From NCBI RefSeq assembly GCF_900106675.1, contig NZ_FNOB01000001.1, forward strand, positions 292,136-356,135: a stretch of DNA of 64,000 nt, written 5' to 3'. Positions 1-8,045 of the stretch are shown piece after piece. The stretch comes from Allgaiera indica (GTDB lineage Bacteria; Pseudomonadota; Alphaproteobacteria; Rhodobacterales; Rhodobacteraceae). A program made the position numbers and the translations under genes. Each line of letters opens with the position of its first letter. The stretch's first letter is position 1. Below the pieces are notes generated by a model. That model did not search any database. It had not been told where the DNA came from and worked only from the letters and a program-made list of their open reading frames with translations.

Positions 1-30
1 CCCGGGGCGCAGCCCTGACTGCGTCGCATG

Positions 31-44
31 GGCACAACACTTGC
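31..44 (+). promoter_or_regulatory. putative sigma-54 promoter
   Basis: The sequence GGCAC-N5-TTGC matches the -24/-12 core of sigma-54 promoters, with GG and GC ten bases apart. It lies about 90 bases before the first glycosyltransferase start, inside a gene-free stretch (1-131) that shows nothing else. In described PEP-CTERM systems the PrsK/PrsR pair works through sigma-54, so the site would fit, but no such regulator is in this window. Inference from a motif match only. Confidence 0.4.
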
Positions 45-131
45 GGCTTCTTTGTCCTTCGCTTCAAGCGGCCGTTGCGGTCGGCCCGACTTTTCGGACA
101 GCGTGAAAGAGCATTCTTTTCGGATATCCTT

Positions 132-1028
132 ATGGCTTTGCATTTCTCGATAGTCATTCCGACCTACCGCCGTCCCGGCGATCTGTCCGCCCTGCTGGCG
201 CTGCTGGCGCCGCAGGTCGCCGCCTTCGGGGCCGATTGCGAGGTGATCGTCGTCGACAATTGCCCCGACGCCTCGTCGCGCGCGACGGTCGCGGCCGCGC
301 CGATGCCCGCCACCTACCGGCACGAGCCGCGCGCCGGCGTGGCCCATGCACGCAACACGGGCGTCGCCTCTGCCCGCGGGCGGCATGTGATCTTCATCGA
401 TGACGACCAGCGCCCCGTGCCGGACTGGCTGACCAGCCTGGCCCAACTGGCCGACGCCGGCCATGCCGCCGTCTTCGGCCCGGTACGTCCGACCTTCGAA
501 ACCCCGCCCCCGGTTCATCTGCGCACCGCCCTGGAGCCGCTGTTCACCCGCGAGATGGGGGTGGCCACCGGCACCGACATCTCGGACCGGCGCGCCTATC
601 TGGGGACCGGAAATTCGATGTTCGAACGGGCGCGCTGCTTTACCCGCAGGACACCGTTCGATCCGCGCTTCAATCGCGGTGGCGAAGACGTCTGGTTCCT
701 GCGCGGCCTGGTGCAGGACACGGGCGTGCGGTTGACCTGGTGCGAAGAGGCCGCGGTGGACGAAACAGTTCCCGCAGCACGCATGACCGCGGCCTATGTG
801 CGGGCGCGCCGCTTCCGCAACGGCCAGCTGCGCTGCATCGTCGAGGCGGGCGGCGGCAACCGCGCGGCGGTGCTGTTCTGGATGGCGGCGGGCGGGGCGC
901 AGGCGCTGGGCTATGGCCTTGGCGCGGCGGCCGTATTACCGTTCGACCGTCGGGCCTTCGACGGGCTGCGCGCCCGCGCGGCCGGCGGGCTTGGGAAACT
1001 GATGTGGTGGTGGCCGGCCGGTGGCTAG
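132..1028 (+). CDS. family 2 glycosyltransferase
   Basis: A 298-residue GT-A fold glycosyltransferase that probably adds one sugar to a lipid-linked exopolysaccharide unit at the cytoplasmic face. The N-terminus has the family 2 start FSIVIPTYRR, followed by VIVVDN and the acidic metal/nucleotide-binding stretch IFIDDDQ. The ATG at 132 is chosen because it begins directly at the fold; a longer reading from TTG at 75 adds a poorly conserved leader. The gene overlaps the region leading into the next glycosyltransferase, so the two are probably co-transcribed. Sugar specificity cannot be read from sequence. Confidence 0.88.
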   Translation: MALHFSIVIPTYRRPGDLSALLALLAPQVAAFGADCEVIVVDNCPDASSRATVAAAPMPATYRHEPRAGVAHARNTGVASARGRHVIFIDDDQRPVPDWLTSLAQLADAGHAAVFGPVRPTFETPPPVHLRTALEPLFTREMGVATGTDISDRRAYLGTGNSMFERARCFTRRTPFDPRFNRGGEDVWFLRGLVQDTGVRLTWCEEAAVDETVPAARMTAAYVRARRFRNGQLRCIVEAGGGNRAAVLFWMAAGGAQALGYGLGAAAVLPFDRRAFDGLRARAAGGLGKLMWWWPAGG

Positions 1029-1047
1029 CAATCGGGGGAATACAGAC

Positions 1048-2298
1048 GTGAGCCAGTTCTCCGCGACCGGGCCGATCGCCTATATGACCGGCAGTTATCC
1101 GATGATCTCGCATACCTTCATCCTGCGCGAGATCCAGGCGCTGCGCCGGCTGGGCCTGACGGTGCATCCCTGTGCCGCGCGCCGCCCCGATGCGGCCGAT
1201 TTCACCGGCCCGGACGAGATCGCGGCCCTGGACGAGACCTTCTATGTGCTGGCCGCGGCGAAGAACCCCCTGCGTCTGGCCACGGCCCATGGCACAGCGC
1301 TGGCGCGCGCGCCGGGGCGCTGGTTCCGGGCGCTGAAGCTGGCGCTGCGCACGCGCCCACCCGGGGCCCGGGCGCTGGCCTGGCAGATCTTCTATTTCCT
1401 CGAGGCGGCGGTGCTGGTGCAGCATCTGCGCGCCCGTGGCGTGCATCACATCCACAACCATTTCGGCAATTCCAGCTGCTCCCTGACGATGATCGCCAGC
1501 GAGATGTCGGGCATTCCCTACAGCTTCACCCTGCATGGCCCCGCGATCTTCTTCGAGGCCCATTGGTGGCGCCTGGACGAAAAGATCGCGCGGGCGCGTT
1601 TCGTCGCCTGCATCAGCCATTTCGCCCGCAGCCAGGCGATGCTGTTCTCGGATCAGAGGCATTGGGACAGGCTGAAGATCATCCATTGCGGGGTGATCCC
1701 GGCCAATTACCGCAAGGAAAAGGCCGACGCACCCGGGCCGCGGGTGCTGTTCGTCGGGCGGCTGGCGGCGGTGAAGGGCGCGCCGCTTCTGCTGCGGGCC
1801 TTCGCCGCGCTGGCCGAGCGCCACCCGGCGGCGCGGCTGGCGATCGTCGGCGACGGGCCCGACCGTGCCGCGCTGGAGGCCGAGGCGCGCGCGCTGGGCC
1901 TGTCCGGGCGGGTCGATTTCCTTGGCTACCAGCCGCAGGGCGCGGTCGCACAGGAATTGGCGCGTTCCGACATGCTGGTGCTGCCCAGCTTTGCCGAAGG
2001 CGTGCCCGTCGTGCTGATGGAGGCCATGGCCGCGTCCCTTCCGGTGATCGCCAGCCGGGTCGCCGGCGTGCCGGAACTTGTCGAGGACGGGGTGTCGGGC
2101 TTCGTCACCCCGCCGGGCGATCTGGAAACGCTGACGGACCGCCTGGGCCGCCTTCTGGGCGACGCCGAACTGCGCGCCCGGATGGGTGCGGCGGGACGCG
2201 CCAAGGTGGTGGCCGAGTTCGACGTCGAGACCGAAGCGGCCAAGCTGGCCCGCGCCTTCGCCGGGGACGGGGACGGGGACGGGGACGGGAAAGGATAG
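1048..2298 (+). CDS. family 4 (GT-B) glycosyltransferase
   Basis: A 416-residue retaining glycosyltransferase of the GT4/GT1 superfamily, likely acting on the same polysaccharide as its neighbours. The C-terminal Rossmann domain shows VLFVGRLAAVKG and the nucleotide-sugar motif EGVPVVLMEAMA with the E-x7-E spacing. The GTG at 1048 is preferred because GGGGGA lies about ten bases upstream; a GTG at 1021 would overlap the previous gene. The C-terminus ends in a (GD)4 run encoded by four copies of a hexanucleotide, an odd but in-frame tail. Sulfotransferase starts four bases downstream. Confidence 0.88.
   Translation: MSQFSATGPIAYMTGSYPMISHTFILREIQALRRLGLTVHPCAARRPDAADFTGPDEIAALDETFYVLAAAKNPLRLATAHGTALARAPGRWFRALKLALRTRPPGARALAWQIFYFLEAAVLVQHLRARGVHHIHNHFGNSSCSLTMIASEMSGIPYSFTLHGPAIFFEAHWWRLDEKIARARFVACISHFARSQAMLFSDQRHWDRLKIIHCGVIPANYRKEKADAPGPRVLFVGRLAAVKGAPLLLRAFAALAERHPAARLAIVGDGPDRAALEAEARALGLSGRVDFLGYQPQGAVAQELARSDMLVLPSFAEGVPVVLMEAMAASLPVIASRVAGVPELVEDGVSGFVTPPGDLETLTDRLGRLLGDAELRARMGAAGRAKVVAEFDVETEAAKLARAFAGDGDGDGDGKG
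2263..2286 (+). repeat. (GGGGAC)4 microsatellite
   Basis: Four perfect tandem copies of a hexamer at the 3' end of the glycosyltransferase gene, encoding alternating Gly-Asp. Copy-number change would lengthen or shorten the tail without shifting the frame. Confidence 0.85.
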
Positions 2299-2301
2299 TC
2301 G

Positions 2302-3117
2302 ATGCGCAATCATATCGTTCTGACCCTTGGCCGCAGCGGCAGCAACACGCTGTGCGACATGCTCAACCAAAGCCCCGAGGTGCTGAATTACGGCGAGGTG
2401 CTGGGCCACTGGACGAAAATGCGCAAGCTCAAGAACAGGGCGCCCTTCCTGTGGCGTTCGGACGAGGCGTTCGTGCAATGGATCCTGACCTCACGCCTGC
2501 TGCGCAACCTCGCCAATGCCGAGCGCAACCTGCGCAAGCGCCGCGAGGGCAAGCAGGACGAGATCAAGCGGCTTGCCCAGGTCCGGACGATCGGGGTGAA
2601 GGAATTCTCGCTCAACTTCCAGCGCTACGGCATATCGGAACGCGTCCTGCACCGACCGGGAATGAAGGTGATCGCGCTGGTGCGGCGCAATGTGGTGGAC
2701 CGGATGGTTTCGAACGCGCGGCTCGGGGCGACCGGGGTGGTCAAGGTCGGCGGCGACGACGACGATCGCGGCAGCGGCGGCCTGACCATCGATCCGGCCA
2801 GGATCGCGGACCTTCTGCGCGCGATCGAGACCGAGAACGCCAGCCTCGAACAGATCATCGCGCGTCTGCCCGAGGACGCGAAATATGTCATCCAGTATGA
2901 TGACCTCTACCGCGACGAGGATACCCGCGCGGCGATCATGCACGACGCCTTCGCCTTCCTGGGGGTCGCGCCGATCAGGCCCCGCACCCGGATGCGCAAG
3001 ATCATCACCCAACCGATCACCGAGGTCATCGAGAATTTCGACGCCTGCCTCGATGCCGTGCGCGGTACGCATCATGAGGCCTTGCTGCGCGCGGCGGCGG
3101 AACGCGCCACGGGCTGA
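2302..3117 (+). CDS. sulfotransferase family protein
   Basis: A 271-residue cytoplasmic enzyme likely transferring sulfate from PAPS to a sugar. The N-terminal LTLGRSGSNTL (about residues 7-17) fits the 5'-phosphosulfate loop of sulfotransferases, and VIALVRRNVVDRMVSNAR (about 122-139) fits the 3'-phosphate-binding strand and helix. AAAGGA precedes the ATG at good spacing. It lies four bases after the GT4 gene, so it is probably part of the same operon, suggesting that the exopolysaccharide is sulfated. Substrate is inference; a Stf0-type lipid or glycan target cannot be excluded. Confidence 0.78.
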   Translation: MRNHIVLTLGRSGSNTLCDMLNQSPEVLNYGEVLGHWTKMRKLKNRAPFLWRSDEAFVQWILTSRLLRNLANAERNLRKRREGKQDEIKRLAQVRTIGVKEFSLNFQRYGISERVLHRPGMKVIALVRRNVVDRMVSNARLGATGVVKVGGDDDDRGSGGLTIDPARIADLLRAIETENASLEQIIARLPEDAKYVIQYDDLYRDEDTRAAIMHDAFAFLGVAPIRPRTRMRKIITQPITEVIENFDACLDAVRGTHHEALLRAAAERATG

Positions 3118-3126
3118 ATCGCGCGG

Positions 3127-4062
3127 CTAGTCGGCGTCGACCGCGGCTTCGGGCCGAAGCTGCGGGAGTCGCGCAGAGATTTCCGCCTCCAGCGCGTCGA
3201 GAAACTCGAAGCGGCGGCGGTACATCGGGCGCTTCTTGGGTTTCACCGTTTCCAGATCGCGACGTTCGGGCGAGACCGGCAATTCGAAGAAACACTTGCC
3301 CAGGCGGGTGCCGCCGCGGTCTTCCCAGACCGCATCGTAATCCTGGTGGGTGTCGGATTTCTTGCCCTTGAAATAGGGGTGATGGTGGTGGCGGCAGGCA
3401 TCCGCCACGGCCTCGATCCGGGTGACGCCCATCTCGCGGCAAAGCATGCGGAACACCTCGATCAGCAGATCGCGCGGGCGCAGGCCGTGCATCTCCTTGG
3501 TCAGGTCGCGGTAGATGTCCAGAACGCCCTCGCGGTTGCGGCCCTGGAGGCCGCCGATCACCGCGATCAGTTCGTCCCCTTCGCGGATCAGCGAAAAGGC
3601 AAGGCAGAAGGCGCGGAAATTGCCCAAGAACAGATTGAGGACCAGTCCCCCCTCGCGCAGGAACCAGTGCGGCTGGTCGAGGACTAGCGCGGCGCCAAGC
3701 TCTGGCGGTCCGACGCGCGCGAGGGTCAGTCGTTCGTGGACCGAGAAGGCGTAGGGCGGGCCGAGGCGGTCGATTTCCTGGTAATGGGCGGCGATCCGGC
3801 GCAGGCGTTCGCGCGCGTCCCAGCCGGCGCAGAGATAGGGCCAGACCAGCGCCCCCAGCATCTCGGGGCGTTCCCGAACGAGACGCTGCATCTCGCTGCC
3901 TGCGGGCGCGTTGACGATACGCCCCACCCGGCAGCGGTGACGCAGGCCGATGGCGAAGCCGCGCAGCCGCAGCTTCCACGCCGTGCGCGAGCCGCCCGGG
4001 AAGATCTCGGCCAACAGCCGCCACAGCACGCGCGGCGCCACGGAAGGGGGGCTGTGGTTCAT
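3127..4062 (-). CDS. DUF535 (VirK/YbjX-like) family protein
   Basis: A 311-residue protein whose overall pattern, including FLGNFRAFCLAFSLIREGDELIAVIGGLQG and the late HHHHPYFKGKKSDTHQDYDAVW-type segment, is that of DUF535/VirK-YbjX proteins. Family members are linked to envelope and lipid-A related phenotypes, but no reaction is established. The ATG overlaps the stop of the upstream family 2 glycosyltransferase (ATGA), so the two are translationally coupled. Its position in the polysaccharide locus suggests an envelope role (inference). Confidence 0.75.
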   Translation of the reverse strand: MNHSPPSVAPRVLWRLLAEIFPGGSRTAWKLRLRGFAIGLRHRCRVGRIVNAPAGSEMQRLVRERPEMLGALVWPYLCAGWDARERLRRIAAHYQEIDRLGPPYAFSVHERLTLARVGPPELGAALVLDQPHWFLREGGLVLNLFLGNFRAFCLAFSLIREGDELIAVIGGLQGRNREGVLDIYRDLTKEMHGLRPRDLLIEVFRMLCREMGVTRIEAVADACRHHHHPYFKGKKSDTHQDYDAVWEDRGGTRLGKCFFELPVSPERRDLETVKPKKRPMYRRRFEFLDALEAEISARLPQLRPEAAVDAD

Positions 4063-5027
4063 CTTGCCGCGCGGCTGTCGCCGGAATGGCGGAAGGCATT
4101 GATCCAGATATCGCGCGCCTCGCGTGCATTGGGGGCGGGCACGGCCTTTCCCGCCACGCGACGCACCTGCGCAAGAGCCCGGCCCAGATGCCACATCAGA
4201 TTGGCGGCCCAAAGCCCGGCCCGACCATGGGCCTGGCGCAGAAACCGGGCGCGCGAGGCATAGTAATAGCCCGGCAGGCGCTTGCGCTCGCGTGCCAGGG
4301 TCTTGACCGGCGCGCTGCCGCCGCGGAAGTGCACGGCGCGGGCCTGGGGGATATAGGCGATGCGCCATCCGGCGCGGCGCGCGCGCAGGCAATATTCGGT
4401 ATCCTCGAAATAAAGGAAATAGCCCTCGTCCATCGGTCCTATTGCCGCGACCATCTCCTTGCGCAGCAGGATGCAGGCGAAGCTGGCCCACTCGATCTGA
4501 TCGGGCGCCGGCGGCATGGCCAGCGGCACCGCGAAACGTCCAAGCACCCGCGTGACCACGCCCGTGCTCGCCCCCCGGATCAACTCGCTTGCCGGCGAGG
4601 GGAAGCGAAAACAGCTGACCTGCCGGGTACCGTCGTCGTCTTCGAGCCGCGGAGCCAGAAGACCGGCGCGGGGATGGGCCTTTGCGGCGTCGAGCAGGGC
4701 CGCGAAGAACCCTGGACGAATCAGCGCGTCGGAATTGAGGATCAGGTAGAAATCGGCCGGCGCCGCGGCCATTCCCTGGTTGTGCCCTCCCGAAAACCCC
4801 GAATTCGTCGGCGACCGCACCAGCGTAACCGGAACCTCGGGCCCCTGCTGGGCAATCCAAGCCTCGATCTGTTCGGCCGATCCGTCATTCGAGAGGTTGT
4901 CGACAACCACCACGCGGGCGGGGATATCGCCAAGATCGGCAAGCACCGAGCCCACGCAGGCCAGCGTCATGTCACCGGTCCGGTAATTGATGATCGAGAC
5001 CGTCAGGGTCAGGTCCGAAGAACGCAT
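4059..5027 (-). CDS. family 2 glycosyltransferase (rhamnosyltransferase-like)
   Basis: A 322-residue GT2 enzyme. It starts LTVSIINYRT, continues with VVVVDNLSNDGS and carries the donor-site stretch YLILNSDALIRPG typical of rhamnosyltransferase-like GT2 proteins, then an EYCLRARRAGW acceptor-region motif. It is the first gene of a two-gene unit with the DUF535 gene (ATGA overlap at 4059-4062). It faces away from the Wzy gene, so 5028-5205 should hold divergent promoters; no clear box is visible there. The acceptor sugar is unknown. Confidence 0.87.
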   Translation of the reverse strand: MRSSDLTLTVSIINYRTGDMTLACVGSVLADLGDIPARVVVVDNLSNDGSAEQIEAWIAQQGPEVPVTLVRSPTNSGFSGGHNQGMAAAPADFYLILNSDALIRPGFFAALLDAAKAHPRAGLLAPRLEDDDGTRQVSCFRFPSPASELIRGASTGVVTRVLGRFAVPLAMPPAPDQIEWASFACILLRKEMVAAIGPMDEGYFLYFEDTEYCLRARRAGWRIAYIPQARAVHFRGGSAPVKTLARERKRLPGYYYASRARFLRQAHGRAGLWAANLMWHLGRALAQVRRVAGKAVPAPNAREARDIWINAFRHSGDSRAAR

Positions 5028-5205
5028 TTTACAAATCGGCCGTCCCGCCGCGGCAAGAAGGAATGAATAGGGTTTCTATAGGGCAGATGCGTCGTTTTTG
5101 TAAGCCCCTTGAAAGCTTGGGCGAAACTGCGCGGTGGGCAAGCGCGGCCGCGCCTGCTAGAAAAACGGCAGCGAAGCTGTACGCAAACAGGCAGGCGCGT
5201 TTTTC

Positions 5206-6741
5206 ATGCCGAATACATTTTCCTATGTCGCGCTCTTCCTATGGCCGGTCGTCGTGTTCTTTCTGTACCGTTCGCTGCCGCGCGACCGGGCGTTGATCGC
5301 GTCGATTCTGGGGGGCTATCTGCTCCTGCCCTTCGGGGTGGGCATCAACCTGCCGGTGCTGCCCACCTATGACAAGACGCTGGTTCCGGTGCTGTCGGCG
5401 CTGATCATGGCCATGCTCGTCCCGGCCCCGCCAGAGCGCGCGACGGCGCGGGGTTCCGCGACGGTCGCGGATCGTGCCGGCAGAACCCCGTTCACACGCC
5501 AGCGCGAGACCCTGGCGCGGCGACAGACGCATCTGCAAACGCAGAAGGCCGGACCCGGTGAAACGACCGGTTCGGGGGGCAACCGAATCAGCAACATGTT
5601 TCTGGTGCTGCTGTTCGTGACCCCGTTCGTGTCGGTCCTGACCAATTCCCAGCCCGTGGACATCGGGCCGCGGGTCCTGCCCGGCCTGAGGCTCTATGAT
5701 GCATTTTCCTTCGCGCTGACCTCGCTGATCTCGGTCCTGCCTTTCTTGATGGCGCGCCGCTATCTGGCGACCCAACGTGCGCATAAATACCTGCTGATCG
5801 GACTGGTGCTTTGGGGGTTGTTCTACACGCTGCCCGCCCTCTACGAGATCCGGATGAGCCCGCAGCTCGCGCGGCGCATCTACGGGTTTCTCGCGCAGCA
5901 ATTCGTCCAGGCGATGCGCGACGGCGGCTTCCGTCCCGTGGTCTTCCTGCAGCACGGCCTGTGGCTGGCGATTTATTTCGCCATGGCGATCCTTGCCGCC
6001 GCCGCCCTGTGGAGGACCTGCCGCGCCGAGGGCGACCGGAAGGCGCCGCGCTGGCTGTTCGCGCTGGTCTGGCTGCTGGGCACGCTGATCCTGGCGAAAT
6101 CGCTCGGCGCGCTGGCCGTGGCGCTGGTGTTGCTGCCTGTCGCGCTGCTGTTCTCGCCGCGCGCGCAGGTGGTGGCCACGGCGATCATCGCCGCCGTGAT
6201 CCTGACATATCCCGCGTTGCGCCACGCCGATCTTATCCCGGTCAACCGATTCGTCGCCGCGGCGGAATCCTATTCGCCCGAGCGTGCGCGATCGCTGGAA
6301 TTTCGGCTGGTCAACGAGGACCGGCTGCTTGCCCATGCGCGCCAGAAACCCCTTGCGGGCTGGGGCGGCTGGGGCCGCGGGCGCGTCTATAGCGAACACG
6401 GGCGCGACATTTCCGTCACCGATGGCATGTGGATCATCGTCATGAGCGATTCCGGCTGGTTGGGATATATCGCCAACTTCGGCTTGCTGACGATCCCGAT
6501 CTTCCTGATCGCCCTAAGGCGCAGGGGGTCGGGGCTTCCACCGGCGACCGTGGGCCTTTCGGTGGTGCTGACGGCCAATCTGATCGACATGATCCCGAAC
6601 GCGACGCTGACCCCGGTCACCTGGATGATCGCGGGCGCCTTGACCGGCTGGCTAGCGCGTCGGGAGGCAGCCAAAGCGCCGCCGGAAGGCCCGCCTGCGC
6701 GCCGTGCCCCTCCGCGGCCCCCGACAAGGGCTACTGCCTGA
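5206..6741 (+). CDS. Wzy-like O-antigen/exopolysaccharide polymerase
   Basis: A 511-residue polytopic membrane protein with around ten hydrophobic segments and a large periplasmic loop carrying LAHARQKPLAGWGGWG, which resembles the conserved loop of the O-antigen ligase/polymerase (Wzy_C) family. It likely joins lipid-linked repeat units in the periplasm. A hydrophilic, Arg/Thr/Gly-rich insert at about residues 72-128 after the second membrane segment is unusual. Its 3' end overlaps the convergent glycosyltransferase by 11 bases. Ligase versus polymerase cannot be settled from sequence; the capsule-type context favours polymerase. Confidence 0.78.
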   Translation: MPNTFSYVALFLWPVVVFFLYRSLPRDRALIASILGGYLLLPFGVGINLPVLPTYDKTLVPVLSALIMAMLVPAPPERATARGSATVADRAGRTPFTRQRETLARRQTHLQTQKAGPGETTGSGGNRISNMFLVLLFVTPFVSVLTNSQPVDIGPRVLPGLRLYDAFSFALTSLISVLPFLMARRYLATQRAHKYLLIGLVLWGLFYTLPALYEIRMSPQLARRIYGFLAQQFVQAMRDGGFRPVVFLQHGLWLAIYFAMAILAAAALWRTCRAEGDRKAPRWLFALVWLLGTLILAKSLGALAVALVLLPVALLFSPRAQVVATAIIAAVILTYPALRHADLIPVNRFVAAAESYSPERARSLEFRLVNEDRLLAHARQKPLAGWGGWGRGRVYSEHGRDISVTDGMWIIVMSDSGWLGYIANFGLLTIPIFLIALRRRGSGLPPATVGLSVVLTANLIDMIPNATLTPVTWMIAGALTGWLARREAAKAPPEGPPARRAPPRPPTRATA

Positions 6742-7798
6742 TCTTGAACTTGCCCTGATTCGCCTGCACCGACCCGACCGAGAGACTGCGGATCTCGGCA
6801 TTCGCGTAATGGGCGGTCACATAGTCAAACAGCACCGCCAGCGGCATCACGAGCCATTTCAGCCCGGCCTTGAACCCGGCGTTGCGCACGGCGTGAAAGC
6901 GCCGGAAGACATAGCTGCGCGGCACGAAGGACCGGGTTTCCCTTGCGCGCGCCGCGATCAATTGCCGGACCCAATCTGGATCGGCCCGGTTGCGGCGTGC
7001 GATTTCGGCCATGCGCAGGTCGTACCCCGCGGGCATCTTTTCCATTTCCTGGTAAATCAGGCGGTTGAGCGCGGTGCCGATCGCCTGCCGCTTCTGGAAA
7101 CGATACATCCGGGCAAGGCTGACATAGGCGGGATGCAGGTGATATCCGCCCGGGACATTGACGATCCGCCCCGGCGGGCCGGGAAGCCGCGTCAGCGCAT
7201 CCGTCGCCACCATCGCCCCCAGATAGCCATCTTGGGACAACAGGCCCACCGGCAGCACGATCTTGCGGAAATGCGGCGCGCGGGCACAGTAGAACTGCCC
7301 GCACATGCCCTTGGTCGCCCCGGGCGGGCGCTGGAAGACGCGGTTGAGCAGCCGCATCGGATTCAGCCGCGCGGCCCCGGTGTAATCATTGACCGACACG
7401 TCGCTGGCGATGATCGCTTCGGCATGGGCCGCAAGCGCTGCGATGCCGCCCGCGATCAGATCGGCCTGCGGCAATCTGATATCCCCGTCGAGCAAGCAGA
7501 CCACATCGACGCCATCGGGAAGCAGGTCATGCATGAACACGTTCCAGGCGTTGGTCTTGCTGGCGATCTCCAGTTCGACCGGGTGGAAGCGCACGAAATC
7601 GGGGAACTTCAGCCGCGCCACCCACTCGCGGCTTCGTTCCAGGGTGGAATCGGTGCAGCCGTTCGCCACCACGAAAAGGTCGATCCGATCGGCCGGGCCA
7701 TGAGCGTCGAAAACGGTCTGACGGCGCAAATCCTGAAATAATTTCGGGACATGGGTTGCTTCATTATGCGTCAGGAGCGCAATTGCCAAATGCGTCAT
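6731..7798 (-). CDS. family 2 glycosyltransferase
   Basis: A 355-residue GT2 enzyme. It has LAIALLTHNEATHV at the N-terminus, LFVVANGCTDST and the acidic motif VVCLLDGDIRLP (D-x-D-like), consistent with a nucleotide-sugar/metal site. No membrane segment is evident. It is a single gene on the minus strand whose 3' end overlaps wzy tail-to-tail. Region 7799-8045 upstream holds divergent promoter DNA for this gene and the ABC exporter with no recognised box. Confidence 0.85.
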   Translation of the reverse strand: MTHLAIALLTHNEATHVPKLFQDLRRQTVFDAHGPADRIDLFVVANGCTDSTLERSREWVARLKFPDFVRFHPVELEIASKTNAWNVFMHDLLPDGVDVVCLLDGDIRLPQADLIAGGIAALAAHAEAIIASDVSVNDYTGAARLNPMRLLNRVFQRPPGATKGMCGQFYCARAPHFRKIVLPVGLLSQDGYLGAMVATDALTRLPGPPGRIVNVPGGYHLHPAYVSLARMYRFQKRQAIGTALNRLIYQEMEKMPAGYDLRMAEIARRNRADPDWVRQLIAARARETRSFVPRSYVFRRFHAVRNAGFKAGLKWLVMPLAVLFDYVTAHYANAEIRSLSVGSVQANQGKFKIRQ

Positions 7799-8045
7799 GA
7801 AAATCCTCTGCGCGAATGCTCCTGCGCCATCATGAGCGAAAGCCGCACTTCAACACAAGCGCGGGAATCGAGCGCGCGCCGGACCATCGACCGCAGCCGA
7901 TCCGCCAACGCACCCGCTACCTCAGCCGAGTTGAGCCGCATCCTCGGGAATGCTATGGAATGACCAGAGGCGAAATTCAGGCGCCGGATGAACAAGATAC
8001 TCAAGGCCCCGCACGGTGCCGGTGAAAGTGATTCGACGGCGACAT

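Noticed and set aside
670..2478. 602-codon open frame on the minus strand
   Set aside because: It lies opposite two clear glycosyltransferases, is His/Arg/Gln-rich with no domain, and results from high G+C content.
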